Assembly (NCBI GenBank): GCA_009809945.1
Contig: WTPW01002266.1
Span: forward strand, 1-64,000
DNA from: Gigaspora margarita
Taxonomy: Eukaryota; Glomeromycota; Glomeromycetes; Diversisporales; Gigasporaceae
Length of the DNA: 64,000 nucleotides
Direction of reading: 5' to 3'
A program made the position numbers and the translations under genes. Numbering within the stretch: position 1 is the stretch's first letter; every line of letters begins with the position of its first letter. The notes beneath the pieces were generated by a model, which worked only from the letters and a program-made list of their open reading frames with translations, did not search any database and was not told the origin of the DNA. Below, piece by piece: positions 10,999 through 23,287 of the stretch.

Positions 10999-11897
10999 AG
11001 GTAAGCATACCTATTTCCGGGGACTTTTTTTTTGTTGCATATAAAAATTTTTTAAAATTTATTATTTACTTGTAAAATTTTATATACAAAATCTACAATT
11101 AATTTACCATTTAAATATTAAATTTATTTATATTTTTATATGTAAAAAATTTTTTAACAACAAAATTAAAATCTATATAATTTATATAAATTTTATAGAC
11201 TACTGACCTATTTCCATGGATATATAATAGACATAAATTTTTGTCAAATAAATTGAACAAAGTTTACCAAGTAAAGTGTTCGTTATGCTAAATTGCATAT
11301 AATATAAAATTTTTACAAAGATTGGACAAGATTTTATTAATAGACTTGGCCGCTTAATTGTAAGGTGTGCATAAAAAATCAATTTTATTTCATGAGCAAT
11401 ATATCTTGGGACTCTGTGATTCTATTTGGATAATTTTGGTATCATTCGAATCGTCTCACAGAGACGATTCGAATGATACCAAAATCGTCCAAATTGGATC
11501 ACTGAGTCACATGATACACAACCCATGAAAATAGATTCAATCAGAGAAAACACCTGATATCTCTGAATACTGTAATCCAGTTTGGATGATTTTGGCACCA
11601 TTAGATTCGCCTCAGTGAGACAATTCGAATGATACCAAAATTATCCAAATCGGATCACAGGATCATAAGTTACATAATCCTACGAAAATATATATGATCT
11701 CAAAAAATAATAAATATATCTTATATCTCAGGATATTGTGATCTAATTTGGCTAATTTTGGTACCGTTAGAATAATCTCAGTGAGACGCTTTGAATGAAA
11801 CCAAAATTATCCAAATAGGATTATAGAATCATAAGATATCACCAAATATTATAATTCACAGAAATAGGGTGATCCCTGGAAATAGGTATGCTTACCT
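10999..11897. mobile_element. TA-flanked inverted-repeat element
   Basis: The left end AGGTAAGCATACCTATTTCC is mirrored by GGAAATAGGTATGCTTACCT at the right, and TA flanks both ends (10997-10998 and 11898-11899). The ~900-bp interior holds no transposase. Its right half is an array of hairpin repeats (see 11400-11880). TA duplication suggests mobilisation by a Tc1/mariner-type transposase encoded elsewhere. Confidence 0.8.
11400..11880. repeat. three ~155-bp hairpin-bearing tandem units
   Basis: Three diverged units follow one another inside the element at 10999-11897. Each begins with CTGTGATYYAATTTGG-like sequence. Each then forms a hairpin in which TTTTGGTATCATTCGAAT pairs with ATTCGAATGATACCAAAA across CTCAGTGAGAC. 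Each closes with ATCCAAATYGGATCA and an ATAAGATAT-like tail. In the first unit the hairpin is almost perfect. Confidence 0.75.
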
Positions 11898-11899
11898 TA

Positions 11900-13640
11900 T
11901 ATAAATGCTAATTCCCCCGATGTTAGAGTAGAAGATGTATGCCCTTTGAACCCTTCTCCTAATAAAAGAGATTTCTCACAAATCGTCCCCCACTAGTAAA
12001 TAGTTTGTCTTAATGCGCATTTACCATGAATATACGATAATTGTCAGAATCTTGAGTTTCATCTCGATAGCCAGTGCCGTCTATAAAGTGTGATCATGAT
12101 CTCAAATCTGACATTTATTTTCAGTTACTATCCTAGTAGCTTTAATCGGCGGGTCTGATATCTCCCTTTTCCAATAGTAACACCAATTTTTAGACTACAA
12201 CTGTATATCAAATTTTCAATTAACCATATAAATAGTTTGTGTAACCCAATTTTGGAATCTATCAGATATGAGTTTCTTATATGCTAATACTAACTCTACA
12301 TATTTTATTTTAATCTATTACAATTATTATAGTAGTACTCAGTTGATATAATAATTAAAATAAAATATCAATACTTGAATAGATTTATCAACTCTGTGCA
12401 ATCTATTATATTTATTAAAAAAAATAAAAATAGCAATATAGTAGTACATTAATAATGAATATCTATAATAAAAATTATATATAAAATACTTGAACAAAGA
12501 CTAAAAAATTTTGTTGAGTCATACAAAAAAGATAGGCTGTAACAAATAGCATTCTTAAGCATTACTTTAAATAGGATAGTAATTTAGGCCATATAGATTT
12601 TGATTAGCTAACTAATTGGTTGCAGAATTTTTTAGAAATATTCAAAACATTTAATCTTAACCTTGCTTATATTTTATATTTATTTTTTCTTAATTTATTT
12701 TTATATGACTTTAACCATATTAATTAGTTAATTATATATTATTACATAGCTGTCTTAAATAACTAAGCAAGCCAATTCATGACTGCCTTCACTAGCTCAA
12801 ACTACTAGATACATTATTCTTGTAGATGAAATAATATACAATTATTATAATTTTAATTTTTTAGATAAAAATCAATAAAAAATAATAATTTAAGTATTAT
12901 TCTTGCCATTATTTGAGAATAATTGTAGCAATGCATAACTTTATTAATACTTAAATAGCTTTTATGATTAAAAATTTAGTATTTATTATTAAATCTTGTA
13001 TTACACAAGTAAATCATTCAATAACTATGATACTCTTTTCATTTGGTATATAAAGGTCTAGTTCAAATTCCTTGTTATGGTTTAATATATTATTATAGTA
13101 GTGTTTCATCATAACTACACATTTGATATCTATTTTGTACATGAATCCAATAGTTAGATACTGTATAAACTATATTCTCATTTTGATTGAGTCACAACTG
13201 GCCAAAAAAAAGATATTTATATACTGTTTCTAATAGGGTTTAAAAAGAGAACTACATTACTCTATTTATTTAGCTATAATAAGTAGAGTTTCTTTATTAG
13301 AACCTGATTAATATAACATTAATATAAAATTACCATTTTTTTTACCTCATTAGGATCAGTAAAATTTACACAAATTTTATTTTATTAAATTTTTTCTTTA
13401 CAATATAAAAATATTTTTTTAATAAATTAACATATTATAAAAAATTTTTTATAATTTAAGATTGCAAAGATATAATTTTTTGATATCACATTTAAGCTCA
13501 TGTTTATCTGAGTTCTAATTATTAAACATTTATATTATTATTTAATTTTTAGCTTCAAATAATTAGAGACTTATAATTTGATATAACAATTAAGAGTTTA
13601 TTATTAAAGGATCTATTAGAGATTCTAACAATGATTTTAC
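11900..13640. other. gene-free AT-rich stretch
   Basis: No gene is supported. A short segment at 12100-12190 (CTCAAATCTGACATTTATTT, then CTCCCTTTTCCAATAGTAACACC) resembles 31520-31570 and may be retroelement debris read on the minus strand. A weak local palindrome lies at 12304-12366. Confidence 0.4.
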
Positions 13641-14557
13641 CCCATTTATGACCTAAAGTAGTTCAAGTAACATTTCTGCAAAATGCTTCTTCTATTTTTT
13701 TCTCCCTCAGAATCAAGTTAATTATCCAAATAGAACAAGAAAATAAGATTGGTGTTTTTATATAGAGTATTAGCCAAAATTTTGCCTTCTCTATTCCCCA
13801 AGTCAATTTCTATTAAAAGATAAAAAGATTAAAGCAATGTTTTTACAAAGAGCATCTGCAATTATATCCACACCTTCAACCTAATTTCATTATCTCTTAT
13901 ATTTAAGAAAATTAAATTAGAATTCCTTTAAAGTTCTTTTATTTTCTCCAAAATGAGATTATTAGAATAGAAATTTAAAAGGGCAAAAAAGTGTTTTTAT
14001 AAAGAGCTTTTGCCAATACTTTTATCCTTTAATTCAAAGATAGTTACTATAAGAATTAAAGATGTCAAAGTATTATTTTAATAAAGAACATCAGCAATTA
14101 CTTTTCTACCTACTAGGGTTCTGCAATTTGATTTGATCTTCAAATATTTGAATCAAATATTTGATCAAATTCAAATTCAAATTTGACTATATTTGATTTG
14201 GTCAAATTCAAATCTGGCCAAATTTGATTTGATTTGACAAATATTTGATTTGATTTGAAAATTACTATTAAAAATTCAAATTCAAAGCAAAGTCAAATCC
14301 AAATATTTGAATCAAATCAAATTCAAATCAGGGTCAATTTGATTTGATCAAATTCAAATTGACCCAATATTTGATTTGATTTGAATTTGAGGAACCCTAC
14401 TACCTACATCATTAAATTGAGAATAACTAAGATTTAGAGTGGCCAATATAGTATTTCTATAATAAACATTAGTATATGATTATTTCTTTATGATAAGTTT
14501 ATTCAAAGAAAAGTCAAAAGCAAATAGAGTAGTATTTTCATAAAGATTCTTTGATAA
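13640..14557. repeat. diverged ~90-bp tandem repeats, interrupted
   Basis: Successive units share a core like GTNTTTTTATAAAGAGCATTTGCCAAT followed by a C/T-rich stretch and an A-rich end. Recognisable cores lie near 13753, 13838, 13992, 14070, 14448 and 14536, and one beyond the Tc1 element near 16240. The array is interrupted by the element at 14116-14397 and by the Tc1-like element at 14560. The repeats might derive from a repeated coding exon, but no frame survives. Confidence 0.45.
14116..14397. mobile_element. low-complexity (TTTGAATTTGAT) MITE
   Basis: The ends are inverted (GGGTTCTGC left, GGAACCC right) and are flanked by TACTA at 14111-14115 and 14398-14402. The interior is almost wholly built from TTTGATTTGA, AAATTCAAAT and CAAATATTTG words on both strands, so it can fold in many registers. 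There is no coding content. Confidence 0.7.
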
Positions 14558-14559
14558 TA

Positions 14560-16188
14560 CACTGGCGATCATAAATAATGCAGCAAAAAAATTATGAAAT
14601 TGAATTATTTTGTGCAATTCTGCGTGTATTCTTTTGTTTTTTTGTTTTTTTATTTGTGAATAGCATCACTGTCTACTAGTAGAATTTTATTAAACATTAA
14701 TACTACAATGCAAAAATAATCACGCGTGTGTTATAAAACACATGATGCATTATTTTTGCTTGTTTTTACCAAAGATCAGATAGCTTATATGTACTACATA
14801 ACACATTTTTATAAATAGATTTTCTTTATTTGATTTTGCACCTTGTGCAATGTTAGAATTAATTGATAATCAAATCAGCAAAAAAAAGAACTATACTACT
14901 CCTGCCCAAAGGGCACAAATTTTGCTCTCGCTACAAAAAGGATACACAACAAGGACTATAGACTGGACATCCCATATTACCTCCTCCACTATCTCCCATA
15001 TCAAGAAAAGGTGGCTTGAAAGCACATGCTTAAAGATTTAGGAAGGGTTGGTCACCCACCTTCAGTGGGTGAACCAGCCCAAAGGAAGATTGTTAACTTA
15101 ATTATCTCTCGATGCTGCTCTATGGCTATGCAAGTGGTCTTCTATTTTAAAGAAAAGGAAAACCTTGAAGTTTTAACTTCTACTATTCGTCATATACTCC
15201 ATAAGCATGGTTTGGTGTTAGAGATCAAACAAAAAAAGCCCTTCCTAAGTGCTAGTAACCAAAAAGAACAACTTGATTTTTGTAAAAAACACAAAGATTG
15301 GTCTATCGAAGACTAGTCAAAGGTAATCTGGTCCGAAGAATCTAGATTTCAAATTTTTGGGTTGGACAGAAGCAATATTACTGGAAGCATCCTGAGGAAC
15401 TGTTAAACTGCTTCCATGTACAACCAAAAGTGAAGCATGGGGTTGCTCTATTATAATCTAGGGTTGTTTTATATCCTGTGGCATTGAAGGATTTTGTAAA
15501 ATCGACAGCATGATGGATGGTGAGTTGTACCAGTTGATACTTTGTGATGACCTTCTTGAAACTGTGAGGAACCACAAATTAAGTGTGCAGGACATTATTT
15601 TTAGGAAGATTGTGCTACTTGCTATACTGCAAAGTTGACCAAAGTTGGCTTAGAAGGAATAGAGTAAAAACTTTTGATTGGCCCCCTTATCCCCAATCTC
15701 AACCTAATCAAACACCTGTGGGCTGAAGTTGACCATTACCTAAGAAAGCTTCTAGACAATATCTTTAGTGAAAAAGACCTCTGGGAAATAATCCAGGTGG
15801 TGTGAGAGCAAATCGATGTCGAGACCTGCATGAACCTGGTTCATTCAATGCCAGAATGGGTTCATGATGTTATTAGTGCCTGGGCTATACTAAATGGTAA
15901 AAGTGTGGGGAATTAAATAGAAAAAAATGTTTTTTTAATGTAAAAAAATTTTTTTTATTCTACAGTCATGCTGCTGTAAAAATGAGCAAAAATAATACAG
16001 TACGTTAATTCAAATAAAGCTTGTGCACCTGAATAATTTAATTAATTAATTTTTTAAAAATTTTTATAGGTGAAAGTAATACTATTTACAAATAATAAAA
16101 AAAAAAGTAAAAGGATACATGTGGAATTGAACAAGATAATTTGATCTAACAATTTTTATTTTTGCTACATTATTTATGATCACTAGTG
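14560..16188 (+). mobile_element. Tc1-like DNA transposon, complete but dead
   Basis: The 1.63-kb element is flanked by TA (14558-14559, 16189-16190). The terminal repeats match for about 30 bp: CACTGGCGATCATAAATAAT at the left, and CACTAGTGATCATAAATAAT when the right end is reverse-complemented. Length and structure are typical of Tc1. It encodes the broken transposase at 14850-15915. Confidence 0.9.
14850..15915 (+). pseudogene. Tc1-like transposase pseudogene
   Basis: The first frame (14850-15041) holds an N-terminal helix-turn-helix: TTPAQRAQILLSLQKGYTTR, then SSTISHIKKRW. A frameshift near 15026 moves to the next part, which has the GHPPSV linker and a second DNA-binding domain (TSTIRHILHKHGLVL). 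A stop at 15314 separates it from VIWSEESRFQIFG (15323-15361), the region of the first catalytic Asp; in Tc1 the motif is SDESRF, and here it reads SEESRF. The segment that should hold the second Asp is frameshifted beyond recognition. The C-terminal part, near 15690-15740, reads LIKHLWAEVDHYLR, where the family has a Glu two residues before LW; here there is a Lys. Multiple stops and altered catalytic residues mean no activity. Confidence 0.88.
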
Positions 16189-16190
16189 TA

Positions 16191-16619
16191 CTTTAGTTTT
16201 CTTAGAACCAAGCCCACAATCAAAAAATTTTAATAAAATTATGCATGTGTTTTGCAAAGAATATTTGCTAATGTTTTTACTTCTTTAAGTTAAATTCATT
16301 TTACAAAAGATCTAATAAAGTAATAGTATCATTAAAATTTTGTTATTATTAATTTATATATATTTGTACACTTAATGTTTCACTTATTTATAATAAAATT
16401 AAAATTAAAGTGTTTTTAATTTTTTGAAATATAAGTTCAAATTCAAACAATTTATAATAATATTTATTAAATTACTTGGTTCATTTCCTTTTCTAAATTC
16501 TAGTAATTAATTGATGTAGTATACCAACAAAATTTTTTAAAATTTGTTTAAAATAGGGTTAGAGTCTATATTAGGGTTAAAAGTTAGAGGCCTTATAGTA
16601 AAATTGCTCAGGAAACCTT
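16191..16619. other. gene-free AT-rich stretch
   Basis: It contains one more unit of the ~90-bp repeat near 16205-16320 and two TAGGGTTA motifs at 16554-16580. No gene is seen. Confidence 0.4.
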
Positions 16620-17127
16620 TTTACTAGAGCACTAAAGGTGGTTTCTAATACAACTTTTACTAAGTTTATCTCAAATGAAAATACTATCTATCAACCAAAC
16701 AAAATTCTTTCTATAGCCAAATCATGCTCTCAAATCAAAAAAACTTCTTAAAAGAACAGAAGAATCTTCTGAATTTACTCCACTATTAATAACATACCAA
16801 TTATCCAATACATATACTTACCCATGCCACAAATATCAACAAGAAATCTTTTGTAAAATTAGAGATGATCAAAGGCATTATCTTCACAAAGATGGAATCT
16901 TTGAATCTAACAATATTTATTACAAATAGTGTTTTCAATTTTAAAGCAACAAAAACAAAATCTTTTTGCTTTTACTCTTTAACCATATATATTTACAGGA
17001 ACAACAAGCCAAACTAAACAATCTAATTAACCCAATCCTGAAATTCCACAATCTTCTCTTGTTCTACACTAAACCATTGACATTTACAGAAACAACAAAC
17101 CAGACTCAACAACTTAATCAACCCAGT

Positions 17128-18619
17128 TAGTATTTCTAGGTCCAGTTTAGGTTAGTCCATTCCAGGTTTGGTCTGGGATCGGACCAGACTCAGACTCCAA
17201 ATTTTACTAATTTCAGACTTCAAACCAGACTTAGACTCAATTATGAGTCTGGTCCAGGTCTGGTCTGAAGTTTGGCAAACTAGTCCGAGTCCAAAATACT
17301 TGTATGTATTTTTTGGTGCTGAACAAGTTTACTTAGTGCAAAAACTTAGAATTAATTAGTGAAATTTTATGAATCATAAGATTTTATGTAATTTTATTAA
17401 TAAAATTTTATAAAATCTTATAATACACAAATTTTTATTAATTAATTCTAACTTTATGCACTAAGTAAACTTGTTTAGCACCTAAAATATATCAAATTGG
17501 CAAAGTTATTTTTATTTTGCTTGAAATTTAGAGAATAGATGCATAATATTGGATTTTTGATCTAAAAAGTCAAATTTAAGCAAGTTTTCTCCAAATTACA
17601 AGTAAAAGAAAAGCAATACTGCCATTTTAAAGTATTTTTAGTTGTTGAACAAGTTTACTTAGTGCATGTAGTTAGAATTAATTAGTAAAATATTGTGATT
17701 CGTAAGATTTTATAGAATTTTATTAATAAAATTCTCTAAAATCTTTATGATTCACAAACTTTTACTAATTAATTCAACTAACATGCACTAAGTAAACTTT
17801 TTCAGCACCTAAAAATACATTAAATCAGCAGTGTTGTTTTATTTTACTTGTTATTTGAACAAAGGATGCTTAAATTTGACTTTTTTGATCAAAAATCCAA
17901 AATTATGCATCTATTCTCTAAATTACAAGTAAAATAAAATAATACTACCAGTTTGATGTATGTGTAGGTTCTGTTCAAGTTTAATTAGTGCATTAAATTA
18001 GAATTAATTAGTAAAGTTTTGTGAATCATAAGATTTTATAGAATTTTATTAATAAAATTCTATAAAATCTTATGAATTACAAAAATTTACTAATTTACTC
18101 TAACTTCATGGACTAATTTTAGAACCTAAAAATACATTAAATCAGCAGAATTGTTTTCATTATACTTGAAATTTGGAGAAAAGTTGCTTAAATTTGACTT
18201 TTTTGATCAAAAATCCAATATTCTCTAAATTTCAAGCAAAATAAAAATAGCTTTACTGATCTAATGTATTTTTAGGTGCTGATCAAGTTTACTTAGTGCA
18301 TAAAGTTAGAATTAATTAATAAAAATTTGTATATTATAAGACTTTATAAAATTTTATTAATAAAATTACATAAAATTTTATGATTCATAAAATTTTACTA
18401 ATTAATTCTAAGTTTTTGCACTAAGTAAACTTGTTCAGCACAAAAAAATACATATAATATGTTTGGACTTGGACTAGTTTGCCAAACTTCGGACCAGACA
18501 CAGACCAAACTCAGACTTGACTAAAAAGTCTGAATATAAAAGTTTGAGTCTGGTCCAAAAATCAGACCAGACTCAAACTTGACTAAAGTCTGGTTCGAGT
18601 CCAACCTGTAGGAACACTA
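17128..18619. mobile_element. hAT-like element made of palindrome arrays (copy A)
   Basis: A perfect 8-bp duplication AACCCAGT flanks it (17120-17127, 18620-18627). The inverted ends are TAGTATTTCTAGG on the left and, reverse-complemented, TAGTGTTCCTACAGG on the right, followed by subterminal GTCTGGTCC/GGACCAGAC words. The interior repeats a ~190-bp palindrome four times. Each arm reads CTGAACAAGTTTACTTAGTG, then AGAATTAATTAG and ATAAGATTTTATAGAATTTT. The repeats are separated by ~150-bp spacers that are themselves partly palindromic. No transposase is present. It splits the LINE remnant. Copy B is at 53908-55920. Confidence 0.87.
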
Positions 18620-19814
18620 AACCCAGTTTTGAAATATTATTATCTAGTTTACTAGATATGAAAATTGATAATGATAACAACAACCAATCTAATTTACAAG
18701 ACTCTTTATCTTCTTCTCAATCTATTTTACATTCCAATACATCACCAATTTCAGAGAAACTTCAACAACAACAAGAACATGAACAACAACAACAACCTAA
18801 ATTATCTCAAGAAATTCAATACCAAGATAATAATAAAGAACTCACCAATCTGATCAAAAGAAAACTTCTAGAGATACATCCAAAGATCTAGACTGGTTTA
18901 CCAAATATCTAGTAACAAATGAAATGGAACAAAATACTAAATTAAATTCTATATTAGCACAGCAAATTTTTAACTTCTCCAAATTACATCTTCATAAATT
19001 TATACCAGGAGCACCAATTCCTTCTGAAAACCAAAAACAAAAACAAACAATATCAAACCAAAAACCTATTCAAAAACAAAGCTTTAACCACTTACTTAAT
19101 ACTATAGCTGCTAAAAAACCAGAATTTCTTGTACAATTTCTTAACCAAACAAACCATCATTAGATCCACAACTTAATATTCCACACTATGCATTTGTCTT
19201 AACCCTAAAAAAACTGCTTTCTAAATTTACAAAACTTCTATTTACCAAACTTAACTATGTCCATATTTTTAGATTACACTATTCTATACCTCCATATACT
19301 GCAATTGAGTGATGTTGAGTTCAATTTACTTTGCTTGCTTATACCTTTCTTTATGACAAATATGAGACTATTCACTATCAAAAATTTATAGAAAAGTTTA
19401 ATATCAAACCTTTTCAATATATACTACAATATAAAATTAGTTATGATACTCCTCAAAAGCCCTTATTTGAAATTTTTAATAGCTACTGCTTCACAATTAC
19501 AGTTAATCTTAATATTCCAAATATGACTTTCTTGGCACTTTTCATATTTTGTCTCTTAACTACACATACACAAATTCAATAAATGGATTGAAACTTTCTT
19601 TAAATCCTATTGAAAACAATTTACAAATATTAACCAACAAAAAGCATACAACTATCTCAAATTTCAAATCACTACCAAACTAGCTGATGAATGCAAAAAA
19701 TTTTACCTTTAGAATTTCAAATTTCAGAGCCCAATTCTCTTAGGGACCACTTATTTCAAACTAACAAAAAAGCTCTTCACCATATTCATACATGTAAAGA
19801 TTCTAATTGTTCTA

Positions 19815-20908
19815 CAGTCATCCCTCTATATAATCACACAGTTGGGCACATCTTAATGTGGTGATTATAAAGAGGTGTGACTTTATAAAGGACCTCTATA
19901 TAAGCACAAATTATAATTGATATAAAAAAAGTGATTTAATAGAGGTATTTTAAAAATTTTATATATGATCGTAAATAATTGCTATATAGAAAAGTTACAA
20001 TTTTACTAAATAAATCAACCTTTATGCAATAATTAAAGTTGTTCAGAAGAATAAAATACACCTACTCTAAACTTTTTACACAAATTGGATAACTTTTTAT
20101 TAGGACAACTTTTTATTTTACATATCTACGAATATTGCTAAAAATTTGTAATTTTTTTTTAAAGAAACGTAAAATAAACAAACGTATTAATGAAATGTTA
20201 ACTGATTTATATAAGAAAATTTTAGAGCAAGGGCATTGTGTTCTCCTGAACAACTTTTATTATTGCATAATAATCGATTTGCTTAGTATTATTTTGACTT
20301 TTATATATAGCAACGATCAATAATCATATATAAAAATTTTTTTAAAAAATTTTATATATGATCATTGATCGTTTCTATATATAAAAGTCAAAATAATACT
20401 AAGTAAATCGATTATTATGCAATAATAAAAGTTGTTCAGGAGAACAAAATGCACTTACTTTAAAATTTTACATAAATCGGTTAAAATTTCATTAATACAT
20501 TTGTTTATTTTACATTTTCTTTAAAAAAAAATCACAAATTTTTAGCAATATTCGTAGATACGTAAAATAAAAAGTTGTACTAATAAAAAGTTATCCAATT
20601 TGTATAAAATTTCAGGGTAGGTGTATTTTATTCTTTCGAACAACTTTAATTATTGCATAAAGGTTGATTTAATTAGTAAAATTGCAACTTTTCTATATAG
20701 CAACTATCTACGATCATATATAATGTGATTGTGAAGAGGTAATTTTATTATTAAAATCGCCCTACAAATTCTAAAAAAATGTGATAGTGACTTAGCATGA
20801 TTGTGACTATATAGAGGTGCTTTTAATATTAAAAAATAGTATAATATTTTAGTGTGATTATATAGAGTTAGTGACTATATAGGGGGTGATTATATGGAGG
20901 GCTGACTG
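19815..20908. mobile_element. pogo-like fold-back element
   Basis: Terminal inverted repeats start CAGTCATCCCTCTATATAAT (left) and CAGTCAGCCCTCCATATAAT (right, reverse-complemented), flanked by TA (19813-19814, 20909-20910). CAGTC-type ends and TA targets are typical of pogo/Tigger elements. The whole 1.09 kb is one long palindrome centred near 20340. The 62-codon frame at 20135 is palindrome arm, not a gene. It is inserted in the LINE remnant. Confidence 0.87.
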
Positions 20909-22204
20909 TATTCTTAAGAACCAAGAGGACCAAGACACAATTATAAAAATCTATCTTCATACTTTTTTAAACAATCTTTTACAATATATCCTGTACTTGA
21001 AAAAGATAGCACAATTTCTCAAAAGACTTCCTATAATTCTAACTTCTCTATTTTTTATCTGGACAACAATATGCTGCCACTTTTGAAAACCAATCCCACT
21101 ATATACACAAATGAGTTAGCATTTTAAAGCTGATTAAAAGTTTGCTCAGCTTATAATAAAGAAATACTACTAAATGAACTGCCTTTTATCTATATTCATA
21201 TATTAAACCATATTTTAAAACAGTAGCAGAAATTGACAATTTTTCTGAGCTTGGACTAGAACAAGCACTTGAAAAAACTATTGCACCAACTATTGATTCA
21301 CACATTTTAGCTAGAATTATTCTTTACTATAATATACAAAGCCAATTAAAATTTTTATTTGCACAAATCAAACAAAGCTATGAACAAGAATATCTTATGC
21401 AAGCTAAAAAATTTATTATTAAATACTATCAAATCAAAATTCCAACTATAGAAGAAGATACACTATTTTTATCTACAACACCTACAAACTCTTCTGCTAT
21501 ATATAGCTCTCTTTTTCAATAAGTTCTTCTGTGGACAACATTGATGCAGCTGCCACTTCCAAAATAATAATGTTCTCTACTTATAGTGGACCATTTTTGG
21601 AAGAGAATAATGTAAGTAGGCAGGCAGATAAGCCTATTTATGCAAAGGACCAAGCAAATGATAGTCAAACCCAATGTACAGGGCAGGCTTTGGTATCCTG
21701 GGAACCAAGCTTATAGTGAGCGATTTTACAGAAGAACAACCTCTTATCTCAGCTACCAATGTATCCTATTCTGCTGAGGTAATATCTAAACTAATTCTAT
21801 TAATATCCAATATATCAACTACCCAAGATACTAGTTACAATAAATTCCTTCAGTACTACAAATTGCCTACCTTATCATCATCACAAACCATTGAGACATT
21901 CTCAAAGTATATAAAAAATAACTATCTAGAGCTATATACTTTACAGTTTATTAAAATATCAATTTATACAAACAAAACATTGGACTATAAAAAAGCACAC
22001 ATATATATACCTAATGAACCCTGTCCTCTACCCAATCACTCATTATTGCCATTGAAGACATACCATACTGCTACAAGATTTTACTTAAATCTACAACATC
22101 AAACCACTCAACATCAAGTTTAACCTATACTATCTTAGAGCTATCTCAACTTCATATCTCTTCTCATATACAACCAATTACCCAGAACTTACATCTTACT
22201 ATAG

Positions 22205-22850
22205 CTACACAATGCTAGAGGATTTAATGTAGCTTCCAAAAAAAAACTGGCAAGATTACTGCAACAATAATAACATTTCCATTGCATGCATTACTGAAAC
22301 TCAAATTTCACATAAAACTAAGCTCTCTTTTTGCAATAACAATCTATTTACCTACTATTGGGCTAATTCAGATAGCTCATCAGAAGGTACTATAATTATG
22401 ATTAGCAATCATCTCAAACCTCATGTACATAGCTGCCTTACTCATCCTGATAAAGCTATTGCACTAGATTTATTCTTTAAAAGCAACATTAAACTGCGAA
22501 TTATTTCAGTTTATCTTTCCTCAATTGATATAACAAAAAGAACCAATATACAAAATAATATTATCAATTGGTTACTACCAGCAAAACAACTAAACCTTCA
22601 TCCTATTATCCTTGGTGAGTTCAATACACAAGATAACACTTTCAACTTTCAGTTTATCATCGAAATACAAACTCATTAACTTTTTACATCGATCAAATAT
22701 GTTTGATATTTGAGCTCATCTTAATAATACATTATACCTAGTCAAAACAATACAAGTACTAGTAGAATCAACTATATCTGAACTGATTCATTTAATCTAC
22801 AATTTCTTCTCTCATACCATCTAGATAATCTTAAAAACGCTCGAATCATC
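22205..22850 (+). pseudogene. LINE APE-type endonuclease fragment
   Basis: Read with frameshifts, the order of motifs is that of a LINE endonuclease. NARGFNVASKKKLARLLQQ begins near 22214. ISIACITETQISHK carries the catalytic Glu. IISVYLSS follows, then LHPIILGEFNTQ near 22590-22632, where the family motif is GDFN and here it is GEFN. SRINYI near 22760-22777 corresponds to the SRID(Y)I motif. The downstream SDH segment and the reverse transcriptase are missing. The Asp-to-Glu change in GDFN, frameshifts and stops indicate no activity. The 93-codon frame at 22398-22679 is its longest intact piece. Confidence 0.72.
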
Positions 22851-22921
22851 TAATTAAGTTTACTCATGAATTTATGCTCCTGGTTTTGAGTGACAATATT
22901 GTGCAGTTATTTTATTATTAT

Positions 22922-23092
22922 ACTATGTTTACTAGTAAAACGTTTCGTAAGGCTGGAGCCTTATTTATTAAACACTTAAATTTGAAATAAGAGATAAATT
23001 TATAACAATACATATATCTTAAACTATATATTAAAGGAGTATCATGCCAAGCACTATTTAAAAGTTATGTTTTTGATGACTATACATTTAAA
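22922..23092. repeat. dispersed repeat D, copy 1
   Basis: This ~170-bp block matches 35258-35428. Shared parts include ACTAGTAAAACG, a hairpin TAAGGCTGGAGCCTTA, TTTATTAAACACTTAAA, ATATATTAAAGGAGTATC and GCCAAGCAC. No coding frame is present. It begins shortly after the end of the LINE remnant. Its function is unknown; it may be a fragment of an uncharacterised element. Confidence 0.75.
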
Positions 23093-23287
23093 GCAAGTTT
23101 TATTCTACGTATAAGCATTAAATAGATATAAATGTACCGGTATGCACCAATGAGAAATTGCCAAAAAAATGCAAGTATGAGAATTAAGGTGACTTGAATG
23201 TATCTTAAAATTACATTATCCTGAGCTTAAATAAATGTGTATAGCTTACGTGCCAGGTCCGCATTAATTTAAATTACAGTGTGTACT

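Larger units (their letters stand above)
16620..22850 (+). mobile_element. LINE remnant: ORF1-like region plus endonuclease
   Basis: Coding-like fragments in one orientation occupy 16620-17119, 18628-19812 and 20911-22850. They are separated by two later insertions (17128-18619 and 19815-20908). The first part reads, across frameshifts, as a Ser/Thr/Asn/Gln-rich protein (IAKSCSQIKK, CHKYQQEIF, then Gln-rich runs near 18740-18800) of LINE ORF1 character. The last part is an APE-type endonuclease (see 22205-22850). No reverse transcriptase follows; the sequence runs into unrelated repeats after 22850. LINE copies are normally truncated at the 5' end, so a 3' loss suggests a later deletion or rearrangement. 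Stops and frameshifts are frequent. Confidence 0.6.

Noticed and set aside
20135..20323. 62-codon ORF
   Set aside because: It is arm sequence of the pogo-like fold-back element.
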